DNA of 64,000 nt from GCA-2746795 sp964643965. Its GTDB lineage: Bacteria; Chloroflexota; Anaerolineae; Promineifilales; Promineifilaceae. Shown here in pieces: positions 53,206 to 61,601 of this stretch. The stretch lies in assembly GCA_964643965.1 (NCBI GenBank), contig CAZXVH010000015.1:1-64000 (forward strand), read 5' to 3'. Each line of letters begins with the position of its first letter. The stretch's first letter is position 1. The notes under the pieces were generated by a model that saw only the letters and a program-made list of their open reading frames with translations, had not been told where the DNA came from and made no database searches. A program made the translations under genes and the position numbers.

Positions 53206-54462
53206 TTATCTATCAATCTCGCCTAAAACAATGTCCAGCGAGCCAATAATCGACACCACATCCGCCATAAACAAACCCTTGGATAGATTAGGCAGCGAGG
53301 CCAGATTTACATAAGATGGGGCGCGAAAATGCACACGCGCTGGTTTTGGCCCACCATCACCGCGCAGATGAACGCCAAATTCTCCTCGCGGGGATTCAAT
53401 CGCCTGGTAAACAAAGCCTTTGGGGGCGCTGAAGCCTTCTGTCCATATTTTAAAATGGTGAATGACCGCTTCCATACTGTGTCCCAATTCTGCACGAGGC
53501 GGGGGCACTATCTTGCGATCATCAATATTCACCGGGCCATCAGGCAGTTTATCAAGCCCCTGCTCAATGATGCGCAAACTTTGCCACATTTCTGCCATAC
53601 GCACCCGGTACCGGGCATAGACGTCGCCATCTGTCTCCAGGGGTACATCGAAGTCATAGGTTTCGTAACCGCAATAGGGCGTGGCTTTGCGCACATCATA
53701 GTTGACGCCAGAACCACGCAAACAAGCGCCGGTCAGCCCCCAGGCAATGGCGTCTTCTGCAGAGATAACCCCAACGCCTTTTGTACGCCGCAAGAAAATG
53801 GGATTGTTTTTCAACAAGGCATCATAGTCAGCGATTCTGGATGGCATAAAATCCAGAAAATGACGTACGCCCGGTACAAACTCTTCTGTTAAATCACGCC
53901 ACAAACCACCCGGCCGGAAATAACTCACCATCATGCGCTGCCCGGAGACCATCTCGAATAAATCAAGAATGTATTCTCGCTCCCGAAAACAGTATAAAAA
54001 CACCGACATCGCCGCCAGGTCTAAAGCGCTGGTGCCCAGCCAGACAAGATGGCTGGCAATTCGCTGCAACTCTGTCAAAATCACTCGAATGACTTGCGCC
54101 CGAGGGGTGGCCTCGACGCCCAATAATTTCTCGACAGCCAGGATGTAACCCAGGTTGTTAGACATGGGCGAAAGGTAATCCATGCGGTCTGTCATCACCA
54201 GGGCTTTGGTGAAGGTTTTGGCTTCCATATTCTTTTCAATACCGGTGTGCAGGAAGCCGATATCGGGCGCCATATTGACCACTGTTTCGCCATCTAACTC
54301 TACCAATAAACGCAGGACGCCATGGGTGCTGGGATGCTGCGGTCCCATGCTCAACAGCATATGTTCTTCAGCATCATCAATTTGCATGCCCGTGCCCACT
54401 TTGGCCCGGAGTTCCTCGACAGAAAGTTCTTGAATGGTATCACTTGCAGGCGTGAGTAACAT
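53206..54462 (-). CDS. nuoD: NADH-quinone oxidoreductase subunit D (49 kDa)
   Basis: A 418-residue quinone-site subunit related to hydrogenase large subunits. Seen are M-G-P-Q-H-P-S-T-H-G-V-L-R near the N terminus with the quinone-binding His, the conserved Y in M-D-Y-L-S-P-M-S-N-N, and E-S-P-R-G-E-F-G near the C terminus. It ends with V-S-I-I-G-S-L-D-I-V-L-G-E-I-D-R, as in the family. It lies 12 nt before nuoE and about 100 nt after nuoC. Confidence 0.95.
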   Translation of the reverse strand: MLLTPASDTIQELSVEELRAKVGTGMQIDDAEEHMLLSMGPQHPSTHGVLRLLVELDGETVVNMAPDIGFLHTGIEKNMEAKTFTKALVMTDRMDYLSPMSNNLGYILAVEKLLGVEATPRAQVIRVILTELQRIASHLVWLGTSALDLAAMSVFLYCFREREYILDLFEMVSGQRMMVSYFRPGGLWRDLTEEFVPGVRHFLDFMPSRIADYDALLKNNPIFLRRTKGVGVISAEDAIAWGLTGACLRGSGVNYDVRKATPYCGYETYDFDVPLETDGDVYARYRVRMAEMWQSLRIIEQGLDKLPDGPVNIDDRKIVPPPRAELGHSMEAVIHHFKIWTEGFSAPKGFVYQAIESPRGEFGVHLRGDGGPKPARVHFRAPSYVNLASLPNLSKGLFMADVVSIIGSLDIVLGEIDR

Positions 54463-54496
54463 AGCTACCTCTGTTACAGCAATCAGTTTTCAATAA

Positions 54497-54567
54497 TTTT
54501 CAGATTGGTTCAATCTGGCAGATTGAATTAATCTGAAAAGCACTGTTTACTGTTCACTGAAAACTAA
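54497..54567. repeat. AGATTGGTTCAATCT hairpin plus heptamer units at the nuoC 3' end
   Basis: Arms 54497-54516 and 54520-54539 pair with two mismatches, a relative of the perfect hairpin at 21979-22011. Four heptamer units (54540-54567: GCACTGT, TTACTGT, TCACTGA, AAACTAA) follow, and the last covers the nuoC stop codon. Confidence 0.7.
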
Positions 54568-55088
54568 TCTCTTGTGGCGTACGGTTTTTTCGCATCAATT
54601 TCATCGAAATTAAAGGAGAACTGTACTTCTTCATAACCCAATGGATAATCTTTACGCAGGGGATGTCCCTGCCAATCTTCCGGCAAGAATAATCGGCGCA
54701 AGCTGCCATTGCCTTTGAAACGTATGCCCATCAAATCCCACACTTCCATTTCTAACCAGGTGGCAATCGGCCATATTGTGCCTATGGTTTCTGGTCCATC
54801 TTCGGGGTCTTCAACCAGCACCCGCAGGCGGATACGATGGTTATAAGGCAGGGAGTTTAGCTGATAATTAATAGCAAAGCGGGGAAAGTCTGGCAGCATA
54901 TCGTCGGCGCATATGTCGGTGAGGAAATTGTATTGCAAATCGGCATCATCACGCAGCAACTGACAGACGTTTTTGAGCGCTGATTTTGTTATGTAAATTG
55001 TTTTCTCGCCACGAAACTCAATGACTTCTTCAATGGCCTCAGCATATACCTGGGTGATTTTATTGATAAGCAGTTGATCGCGCTCCAT
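54564..55088 (-). CDS. nuoC: NADH-quinone oxidoreductase subunit C (30 kDa)
   Basis: A 174-residue subunit. The family signature is L-R-V-L-V-E-D-P-E-D-G and W-L-E-M-E-V-W-D-L-M-G-I-R-F, followed by R-L-F-L-P-E-D-W-Q-G-H-P-L-R-K-D-Y-P-L. I use the ATG at 55088, which overlaps the nuoB stop in a TAATG. It is separate from nuoD (not fused). Confidence 0.94.
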   Translation of the reverse strand: MERDQLLINKITQVYAEAIEEVIEFRGEKTIYITKSALKNVCQLLRDDADLQYNFLTDICADDMLPDFPRFAINYQLNSLPYNHRIRLRVLVEDPEDGPETIGTIWPIATWLEMEVWDLMGIRFKGNGSLRRLFLPEDWQGHPLRKDYPLGYEEVQFSFNFDEIDAKKPYATRD

Positions 55089-55570
55089 TATGACCAATCT
55101 CCCAGCTTTTCGGTGCGGATTTTTTCATGCAGGGTCATAAAACCGTCAATGAGCGCTTCCGGGCGGGGCGGACAGCCGGCGACAAAGACATCGACCGGGA
55201 CAATTTCGTCCACGCCTTGCACGATGGCATAGTTGTTGAAGACGCCGCCACAAGAGGCGCAGTCGCCCATGGCTATCACCCACTTAGGGTCTGGCATCTG
55301 GTCATAAAGCCGACGCACGACGGGAGCCATTTTGCGAGTGACACGGCCGGCTACGATCATGAGGTCTGATTGGCGCGGAGAGGGGCGGTTTAACTCCATG
55401 CCGAAGCGAGAGGCGTCGAAGTGGGCCGCCTGTGACCCCATCATTTCAATGGCGCAGCAGGCCAACCCAAATAAAATAGGCCACATAGCATTCGTGCGGC
55501 CCCAGTTGACAAGATCTTCTAAACGATAGGTGACAACACCCATGTTCCCGAGTTTTTGTTCTATTCCCAT
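55088..55570 (-). CDS. nuoB: NADH-quinone oxidoreductase subunit B
   Basis: A 160-residue subunit carrying cluster N2. The four cysteine ligands lie in A-C-C-A-I-E-M-M, M-G-D-C-A-S-C-G-G and V-A-G-C-P-P-R-P-E-A. The start overlaps the nuoA end by 10 nt, and the stop shares a base with the nuoC ATG. Confidence 0.95.
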   Translation of the reverse strand: MGIEQKLGNMGVVTYRLEDLVNWGRTNAMWPILFGLACCAIEMMGSQAAHFDASRFGMELNRPSPRQSDLMIVAGRVTRKMAPVVRRLYDQMPDPKWVIAMGDCASCGGVFNNYAIVQGVDEIVPVDVFVAGCPPRPEALIDGFMTLHEKIRTEKLGDWS

Positions 55571-55929
55571 TCAAGGACTCCTTTTTTCCAGACCCAGACA
55601 TCCCCCAGAATAAACAAGAACATGAAAATAAGCATGACAGCCAGGCCAAAGTAGCCCAAAGAACGAAAGCTCATGGCCCAGGGCACCAGCAAAATAATAT
55701 CGACATCGAACAAGATGAATAAGACGGCAATGCGATAAAATTTAATGGGCAGACGACGTTGTGCCTCGCCGATGGCGGTCATGCCAGATTCATAAGGGGT
55801 GAGTTTACGGGCAGACGGCCGTTTTGGACCCAAATTCAACGACAAAATGGGCAATAACAAGGCAAAGAATATAGCTATCCCCAGCAAGACTGCCAGAGGA
55901 AGGTAATCAACAACGATTTGATTTGGCAT
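55561..55929 (-). CDS. nuoA: NADH-quinone oxidoreductase subunit A
   Basis: A 122-residue membrane subunit with three helices. The conserved loop is Y-E-S-G-M, followed by the second-helix motif F-Y-R-I-A-V-L-F-I-L-F-D-V-D. It is the first gene of the nuo operon. A promoter lies about 60 nt upstream. Confidence 0.93.
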   Translation of the reverse strand: MPNQIVVDYLPLAVLLGIAIFFALLLPILSLNLGPKRPSARKLTPYESGMTAIGEAQRRLPIKFYRIAVLFILFDVDIILLVPWAMSFRSLGYFGLAVMLIFMFLFILGDVWVWKKGVLEWE

Positions 55930-55987
55930 AGGCTTCAGTTAATACTTAATTGAGTTATTTGAGGGCCAGCCTCACTACAGTCTGTGC

Positions 55988-56016
55988 ATTCTATCACAAG
56001 CAATACCCCCTCGCAA
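55988..56016 (-). promoter_or_regulatory. Predicted promoter of the nuo operon
   Basis: On the minus strand TTGCGA (56016-56011) and TAGAAT (55993-55988) are 17 nt apart, with a TG one base before the -10 (extended -10). It lies between the rpoD terminator and nuoA. Confidence 0.6.
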
Positions 56017-56054
56017 AACATCAAACCTTTTTTTGTACGCCTCCCTTTAGATAA

Positions 56055-56096
56055 AAAAAAGCGGCGAGATGGGGCCTCTCATCGCCTTTTTACAAA
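56055..56096 (-). terminator. Terminator after rpoD
   Basis: On the minus strand a GGCGATG...CATC(TC)GCC stem with a two-base bulge is followed by CGC and a run of eight T, about 30 nt after the rpoD stop. Confidence 0.65.
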
Positions 56097-56123
56097 TAAA
56101 TCAAACGCACAGAGGCCATTGGC

Positions 56124-57818
56124 TCAGGTGAGGTAATCACGCAGTGATTTGCTGCGGCTGGGATGGCGCAGTTTGCGCAGCGCTTTGGCTTCAATCTGGC
56201 GAATTCGTTCTCGAGTGACGCCAAAACTACGCCCTACTTCTTCCAGGGTGTGATCTTTACCATCATTAAGACCAAAGCGCATTTCCAACACTTCGCGCTC
56301 CCGATCACTTAAAAAGCTGAGGACGCTGCGGATTTGTTCGCGCAGCAATTCTTTAGAGGCAGCGTCTACCGGCTCAACCACACTTTCATCCGGGATAAAG
56401 TCGCCAAATTCGGTGGCTTCATCGCCATTGCCGACGGGCGTTTCCAGGGACATAGGATCCATTGAGATACGCAAAATATCACGGATTTTGCTCACAGACT
56501 GCCGCCATTTGCGATTTAGTACCGGATCAATTTCTTCATCGTTTTCCAGAGCATTTTTGATTGTTTCCGTTTCTTCCGGAGTCAGGTAGTCGAGTTCTAG
56601 CGCCAGTTCTTCTACGGAAGGCTCGTGGCTCAATACCTGCACCAATTCTCTCTGTACCCGCACAATTTTGTTGATGGTTTCATACATGTGAACGGGAATG
56701 CGGATGGTACGCGCCTGGTCGGCAATGGCGCGGCTGACAGCCTGACGAATCCACCAGGTGGCATAGGTGCTGAATTTGTAGCCTTTGGTATGGTCAAATT
56801 TTTCGACGGCGCGCAGCAAGCCAACATTGCCTTCTTGCACCAAATCAAGCAGATGAATGCCCCGTCCCATGTACCGTTTGGCGACGCTGACAACCAGGCG
56901 CAAATTGGCGCGGGTGAGGTTGACTTTGGCTTCTTCTGCCAGGTGGTAAATCATGAATTCATTGTATTTTAGGGCAACATCGTCTTCTTCCATGCGGGTA
57001 AAGAAGATGTCTGGTTCGGGCAGCGCCCCACTTTCTGCATACGCTTCGCTAACCATTTGGGAACGGCCGTTAGGTAAAATATATAAAGCCGTATAAGCGA
57101 CGAAGGTCCGTTCTGCCAGTTCTGTCCAGATATCATCCTGGCCCCAGTTGCCTTTGTTGAGGAACTGACGCACATAAGATGGGGTTTCGCTCTTCCAGGT
57201 GTGACGCAGCTCCTGGGCTTCGGCAGCCAGGAGCGCAAATTCCGGCCGTTCGACGCCCAAATCTTCACAAGAAACCAGGATTTGCTGCCAACTGTCAAAT
57301 AACTCCTGATAGTTGGCCATCATGGCTTGAAAATGGATGCTATATTCATTTTCAATTTCTGGGTTCAAATCTCGGGTCAGGCGGTCCAGTTCAGACGCGG
57401 CTTTGAACTGGGTGGAAAGCCACACTTCTTGATCAGAGGTGAGCAGAGGCACCTGCCCAATTTCTTTGAGATAGGTATGTACGGGGTCGTCTTCGGTATC
57501 GCTGTTGCCATAAATGCTTTCGGTTACATCCAGGATGTCATCTTCAAATGAGTTGAGGACATTGTTTGATTCGCTGAGAGAATCGACGGTTTCGCCGGAG
57601 GCGGAGACGATGCGAATGCCCATTTTATGCAGGCGATTATAAAGCTGATCAGCCTGGTCTTCATCGGCGGCAGCCAGGATGGCCCGCACCTCTGATTCCT
57701 CAATCTGGCGGCTGCGGCGGGCTTTTTTTACGAGCGCTTCGATGTCGATGAAGTCTGGGGTATCCGCATCCAGGTCGTCGTCTTCCAGGTCGTTGTCTAA
57801 TTGGGGTTCAAAGTCCAT
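56124..57818 (-). CDS. rpoD: Primary RNA polymerase sigma factor (RpoD/SigA)
   Basis: A 564-residue group 1 sigma-70 factor. The N terminus is very acidic (region 1.1-like, E-D-D-D-L-D-A-D). Region 1.2 (D-P-V-H-T-Y-L-K-E-I-G) and a long non-conserved insert precede region 2 (L-R-L-V-V-S-V-A-K-R-Y, G-Y-K-F-S-T-Y-A-T-W-W-I-R-Q-A). Regions 3 and 4 follow, with the helix-turn-helix T-L-E-E-V-G-R-S-F-G-V-T-R-E-R-I-R-Q-I-E near the C terminus. It lies 74 nt downstream of dnaG, recalling the macromolecular-synthesis operon. The spacer holds two copies of ACGGCCGTT. Confidence 0.95.
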   Translation of the reverse strand: MDFEPQLDNDLEDDDLDADTPDFIDIEALVKKARRSRQIEESEVRAILAAADEDQADQLYNRLHKMGIRIVSASGETVDSLSESNNVLNSFEDDILDVTESIYGNSDTEDDPVHTYLKEIGQVPLLTSDQEVWLSTQFKAASELDRLTRDLNPEIENEYSIHFQAMMANYQELFDSWQQILVSCEDLGVERPEFALLAAEAQELRHTWKSETPSYVRQFLNKGNWGQDDIWTELAERTFVAYTALYILPNGRSQMVSEAYAESGALPEPDIFFTRMEEDDVALKYNEFMIYHLAEEAKVNLTRANLRLVVSVAKRYMGRGIHLLDLVQEGNVGLLRAVEKFDHTKGYKFSTYATWWIRQAVSRAIADQARTIRIPVHMYETINKIVRVQRELVQVLSHEPSVEELALELDYLTPEETETIKNALENDEEIDPVLNRKWRQSVSKIRDILRISMDPMSLETPVGNGDEATEFGDFIPDESVVEPVDAASKELLREQIRSVLSFLSDREREVLEMRFGLNDGKDHTLEEVGRSFGVTRERIRQIEAKALRKLRHPSRSKSLRDYLT

Positions 57819-57892
57819 CTTTTTTGCCTGTGGGCTACGCTGTGAGCAACGGCCGTTTCCCTGCTACTTCATGGCGTAACGGCCGTTCCTCG

Positions 57893-59875
57893 TTAAAAAT
57901 GGTTGAGTGCGGCTTCCTCGGCCCGTCTTTTACTGAGGGCCGACATGGCATTTTTAGCCTGTTGAATGCCGAGTAACTGGCGAGAAATGGCTACTGATTG
58001 CTGCTGGTACTCTTCCATTGATTCCTTATCTCCCGCCTGCTTGGCTTCTGCCACTAAAAGCTGCATCCGGGTATTGAGATATTTCGTTTTTTCATGCCGG
58101 ATATCCAAAATAGAGAGGACTAATTTATCCGCCAGACGGTCCATTTCCGAATCGGGCGTGGGGGGCAGGGCACGAAGGTAATGTACTCGTTCGAGTAATG
58201 GGCCTGCCAAACTATCGCACAATTCATCAATCGAGACAAACAAGCCCCTGTTCTGCCAGCGCATAAGTTGGTCGAATATTTCTTGATCTTCGGCGGTAAC
58301 AAAATCCGCTTTTGTTAAGGTCGGCTGCGCCGCTGCCGACAATCTGGCGTTGATGTCGACGAGGATATTGGCATGATGCAGGCATTGGCTGAGCAGGTTG
58401 ACCTCGCGGATATGGGGCGTCCCCTGCCGCTCAAGCGATGGACTACGGCCGCGCAGTTGGCGCATACCATCAATTTCTAGGGGCGGTTGGGGCGGTTCCG
58501 GCACATTAAAGCTGGAGGCGGACGGCCGTTTTTTACCGGTCGGGCGTAGTTGGCGCAGCGCTTTTTCATTAACGCCTAAAATGTAGGCCAACTGCTGCCA
58601 ATAATGGTCGCGCTCCACCGGGTTGGTGATGTCTTCAATGAGCGGAATGATTTGCCGGGCAACGGCCGTTTTCGCCTTGGCGTCCCCCTTATCCATTTCC
58701 TGCGTCAACACTCCGATCACATATTCCACCACTGGCTTCGCTTTGCCTAACAGCAGCGGCCATTGCGCCGGCTCTTGGCGGATAATATTGTCTGGGTCTT
58801 TCCCGGCCGGCAGCGTGACAATGCGAATATCCGCTTCCAGGCGACCTTCGTAGCGCACCAGATTATGGGCGTCAAAGCGAATGTCCAACTCCCTGTCCAA
58901 CGTTTCTCGCGCCACCTGTAAACTACGCAACGTGGCCTGCGCCCCGGCCGCATCCGCGTCCAGCGCCAGCACAAAGCGCTTGGTATACCGTTTGAGCTGC
59001 TGCAACTGTTCCTGGGTCAGCGCCGTGCCCATCTGCGCCACCACATTGCGAAAACCAGCCTGCCAGGCCATCATCACATCCATGTAGCCTTCCACGATAA
59101 CAGCCTGCCGCGCTTCTCGGATGGAACGCCTGGCCCCATCCAGGCCAAACAAAATTTTGCTTTTATCAAATAGAATCGACTGCGGCGAGTTGAGGTATTT
59201 GGGCTGTCCTTCCGGGTCTAAGGTGCGGGCGCCGAAGCCTACAGTTCGCCCCTGCCCGTCCCGGATAGGGATCATCAGGCGGTTACGGAAGCGATCATAC
59301 CGGGTTCCCTTTTCGGGATTTTCGCTGAGCAGCCCGGCGTCGAGCAGTTCTTGATCCTCATAGCCCTGACCATTGAGATAGGTGCGGCATTGATCCCAGG
59401 ATTCCAGGGCAAAACCAATTTGAAAATAGTCCAGAGTCTCGGCCGTCAAGGTTCTGTCGTTCACGTATTGGCGGGCAGCGGCGGCCTGGGGCGCGTGGCG
59501 CAATAAGTGGTGGAAGTAAGCGGCGGCGGCAGTCAATAAATCTGCCAATCGATCTTCCCGTGCCTTCTTCTTTTTATCAACGGGCTGGCTCTCTTCTAGT
59601 TGTACGCCCGCGCGGGCGGCCAGATGTTGCAGCGCCTCTTTAAAATCCCAGCCCTGCTTTTTCATGACAAAGGAGATGACATCACCGCCCTCGGCGCAGG
59701 CGCCAAAGCAGCGCCAGGTTTGGGTTTCAGGGAAAATGTGGAAGGCAGGAGTGCGTGTATTGGGGTGAAACGGACAGAACCCAGCGTAAGATCGCCCCGA
59801 TTTCCGCAGATTAACGGATTCGGAAACAATGTCCACGATATCTAACCGGCTTTTGATTTCTTCTATGACGGTCAT
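57893..59875 (-). CDS. dnaG: DNA primase
   Basis: A 660-residue primase making RNA primers at the replication fork. The N-terminal CHC2 zinc finger has C-P-F-H and C-F-G-A-C, one residue longer between the last two Cys than the common C-F-G-C. The central Toprim domain has V-I-V-E-G-Y-M-D-V and A-L-D-A-D-A-A-G. The C-terminal part (about 420-660) is helical, for DnaB contact. It starts with M-T-V-I-E-E-I-K-S-R-L-D-I-V-D-I-V and lies upstream of rpoD on the same strand. Confidence 0.93.
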   Translation of the reverse strand: MTVIEEIKSRLDIVDIVSESVNLRKSGRSYAGFCPFHPNTRTPAFHIFPETQTWRCFGACAEGGDVISFVMKKQGWDFKEALQHLAARAGVQLEESQPVDKKKKAREDRLADLLTAAAAYFHHLLRHAPQAAAARQYVNDRTLTAETLDYFQIGFALESWDQCRTYLNGQGYEDQELLDAGLLSENPEKGTRYDRFRNRLMIPIRDGQGRTVGFGARTLDPEGQPKYLNSPQSILFDKSKILFGLDGARRSIREARQAVIVEGYMDVMMAWQAGFRNVVAQMGTALTQEQLQQLKRYTKRFVLALDADAAGAQATLRSLQVARETLDRELDIRFDAHNLVRYEGRLEADIRIVTLPAGKDPDNIIRQEPAQWPLLLGKAKPVVEYVIGVLTQEMDKGDAKAKTAVARQIIPLIEDITNPVERDHYWQQLAYILGVNEKALRQLRPTGKKRPSASSFNVPEPPQPPLEIDGMRQLRGRSPSLERQGTPHIREVNLLSQCLHHANILVDINARLSAAAQPTLTKADFVTAEDQEIFDQLMRWQNRGLFVSIDELCDSLAGPLLERVHYLRALPPTPDSEMDRLADKLVLSILDIRHEKTKYLNTRMQLLVAEAKQAGDKESMEEYQQQSVAISRQLLGIQQAKNAMSALSKRRAEEAALNHF

Positions 59876-59918
59876 ACGTTCAGGTTCATGAAAAATAAGG
59901 TCTAAATTGCGAAGGCGA

Positions 59919-59924
59919 ATTATA
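59919..59924 (-). promoter_or_regulatory. Possible -10 element of the dnaG-rpoD unit
   Basis: A perfect TATAAT on the minus strand lies about 45 nt before the dnaG ATG. No good -35 hexamer is seen at the right distance, so this is tentative. Confidence 0.35.
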
Positions 59925-60015
59925 ACGCATACGCTACAAATGTTCTAAGAAGTAGCGGGAGGATTTGCGGATTCTCATTTTTTGGAGACAGCATGGATTG
60001 GGAGAAAGCAAAAGA

Positions 60016-60168
60016 TTAACCAGCGACCGCGTAAACCACAACCTCTTTTTGAATACGCTCCCCGATTTCATCAGAAGCTACTTCTAAATCGTAATCCATT
60101 TGCAAGCCCAGCCAAAATTCGGCCGACATATTGAAGTATTTCGCCAGGCGATTTTGGCATAAGCTCAT
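60016..60168 (-). pseudogene. C-terminal remnant of a HigA-family antitoxin
   Basis: The 50-residue frame includes R-L-A-K-Y-F-N-M-S-A-E-F-W-L-G-L-Q-M-D-Y-D-L, the typical C-terminal half of HigA-type antitoxins just after the helix-turn-helix. The DNA-binding N terminus is missing: upstream codons (P-K-T-I-I-P-K-P) are unrelated and run into a hairpin at 60209-60252. No HigB toxin is near. It is probably a decayed fragment. Confidence 0.6.
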
Positions 60169-60208
60169 TGGTTTTGGAATAATTGTTTTGGGGAAGGGCA
60201 GCGTGCTG

Positions 60209-60252
60209 CCGGTATCCAGCCAAATTCCTAAAGGTCAGTAGCTGGATACCGG
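60209..60252. repeat. Inverted repeat CCGGTATCCAGC / GCTGGATACCGG
   Basis: Perfect 12-nt arms (60209-60220 and 60241-60252) enclose 20 nt. It lies close to the point where the HigA remnant loses its N-terminal half and may mark an insertion or deletion junction. Confidence 0.65.
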
Positions 60253-60262
60253 TGACGGAAAA

Positions 60263-60394
60263 TCAAAAAGCGGGTGGCGCGATAAAACTCGCAAACAGAG
60301 AAAGGACCATGCTGATGGCAATTAAGATGCCCAAGACAATGATCACTTTTTCTGCAAACGTGCGCTTCCGCCGTCTGTTTTTTTTCTTCGCCAT
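60263..60394 (-). CDS. 43-aa basic single-pass membrane protein
   Basis: A short gene: ATG 60394 with AGAGGTG upstream. The product begins M-A-K-K-K-N-R-R-R-K-R-T-F-A-E-K and continues in one hydrophobic helix (V-I-I-V-L-G-I-L-I-A-I-S-M-V-L-S-L-F-A-S-F), ending A-P-P-A-F. The strongly basic N terminus should stay in the cytoplasm. I do not know a function; small proteins of this plan are widespread and could be membrane-complex or division accessories. A promoter with an extended -10 lies about 145 nt upstream. Confidence 0.6.
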   Translation of the reverse strand: MAKKKNRRRKRTFAEKVIIVLGILIAISMVLSLFASFIAPPAF

Positions 60395-60538
60395 GATAAT
60401 TCACCTCTTCTTCTTGATCTATCTGAAGCGTGACGTTTTTATATTTCTCTCCGGTAAGGGCGGTTTACAAACCGACTTTACACGCCATTGAAACTCAATT
60501 TCCGCCAGCTTTCAGAAAATAATTTCATTCGATCAGCG

Positions 60539-60566
60539 AGTATATCACAAACGAAACGATCCCCAA
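60539..60566 (-). promoter_or_regulatory. Possible promoter of the 43-aa protein gene
   Basis: On the minus strand TTGGGG (60566-60561) and TATACT (60544-60539) are 16 nt apart, with TGA giving an extended -10. The region 60395-60704 otherwise contains only a small CGGTTTACAAACCG hairpin and the upstream area of the divergent YceI gene. Confidence 0.4.
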
Positions 60567-60704
60567 TCTTAACAATACTTAAACAAAAACTTTAAGCCGT
60601 CTTTAACCCGTTAGAATATCAGCGTATAAAAACGTGATGCGTGATGGTCTCTGACTGTCGCCAGGCCCCACTCCATTTTATTTTGATCAGCAAGGAGAAA
60701 ATTT

Positions 60705-61397
60705 GTGACAAAACGAATGATGAGCATGTCCCTGTTATTAACGGCCGTTTTCACCCTGGCCGCCTGTACTGTATTAAGCGAACCAGCCACGCCCAGCGCC
60801 CCCATTGAATCTGTGCCTTTGGCTGCAGAAGAATCAGCGCCCGTGGCAGAAGCCGCCAGCAGCGCCCTTTACCATATTTCGCCCGAAGGCTCTTCGGTAC
60901 GCTTTGCCCTGGACGAGGATTTACGCGGCGAACGCCTGACGGTAGTGGGGGAAACGGATCAGGTGGCCGGGCAAATAGCGTTGGATTTAGGCAATCTGGC
61001 CGAAACTGAAGTGGGCGTCTTGCAAATCAACGCCCGGGACCTCATGACGGACAACAATTTCCGCAATCGCGCCATCCACAATGAGATTCTCAACACCGGC
61101 AATTTTGAATTCATCAGCTTTGAGCCAACGGCCGTTAACGGGCTACCCGACAGCGCCGAGATAGGCGACACGGTAACATTCACCATCGACGGCAACCTGA
61201 CCATCACCGACAAAACGCAGCCTGTCACCTTCAATGCCAGCGCTACAGTCGTTTCTGAAACGCAGCTCACGGGCACGGCAACGGCCGTTATCAACCGCAC
61301 TGATTTTGGCCTCAACATCCCCCGCGTCCCCAACGTAGCCAACGTGGAAGAAGAAGTGGAACTGACCATCGACTTCACGGCAAATGCAAGGAGATAA
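60705..61397 (+). CDS. YceI-family lipoprotein
   Basis: A 230-residue exported protein. The signal ends in the lipobox L-A-A-C-T (Cys about 20), followed by an A/P/E linker. From about 55 it has a YceI beta-barrel lipocalin-like domain (Y-x-I-S-P-E-G-S-S-V-R-F, F-R-N-R-A-I-H-N-E-I-L, F-E-F-I-S-F-E-P, T-R-T/N-R-T-D-F-G-L-N-I-P). YceI proteins bind isoprenoids such as polyprenyl chains. It starts at GTG 60705 with AAGGAG upstream. The truncated ferritin-like gene follows after 6 nt. Confidence 0.82.
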   Translation: MTKRMMSMSLLLTAVFTLAACTVLSEPATPSAPIESVPLAAEESAPVAEAASSALYHISPEGSSVRFALDEDLRGERLTVVGETDQVAGQIALDLGNLAETEVGVLQINARDLMTDNNFRNRAIHNEILNTGNFEFISFEPTAVNGLPDSAEIGDTVTFTIDGNLTITDKTQPVTFNASATVVSETQLTGTATAVINRTDFGLNIPRVPNVANVEEEVELTIDFTANARR

Positions 61398-61403
61398 TGA
61401 CAC

Positions 61404-61583
61404 ATGGACAAACAAACCTTAATCTCCAATTTGAACAAAGATTTGAGTAATGAGTTAAGCGCCATCGCCCAATACAACACCTATGCCGCCAAAGCCACCG
61501 GTCCATTCCGGCCGCAGTTTGCCCAACTCTTCCTCTTGGGGAATTCGGCCTTTTTTTATGGGTTGGGAACCTGCGGTGTATGA
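61404..61583 (+). pseudogene. Truncated ferritin-like (bacterioferritin-type) gene
   Basis: A good AAGGAGATAA precedes the ATG at 61404. The first 44 residues (M-D-K-Q-T-L-I-S-N-L-N-K-D-L, then E-L-S-A-I-A-Q-Y-N-T-Y-A-A-K-A-T-G-P) match the first helix of ferritin-like diiron proteins, including the first metal-ligand Glu. After Q-L-F-L the frame turns to unrelated sequence (L-G-N-S-A-F-F) and stops at residue 59, where relatives have about 150. The remaining helices are absent, pointing to a deletion in situ. It is directly behind YceI. Confidence 0.65.
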
Positions 61584-61601
61584 ACGGTGTATAGTTGGTA
61601 G

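Noticed and set aside
60183..60491. Plus-strand 102-codon frame near 60.3 kb
   Set aside because: No domain likeness. The minus-strand 43-aa gene with a good ribosome-binding site occupies the same place.
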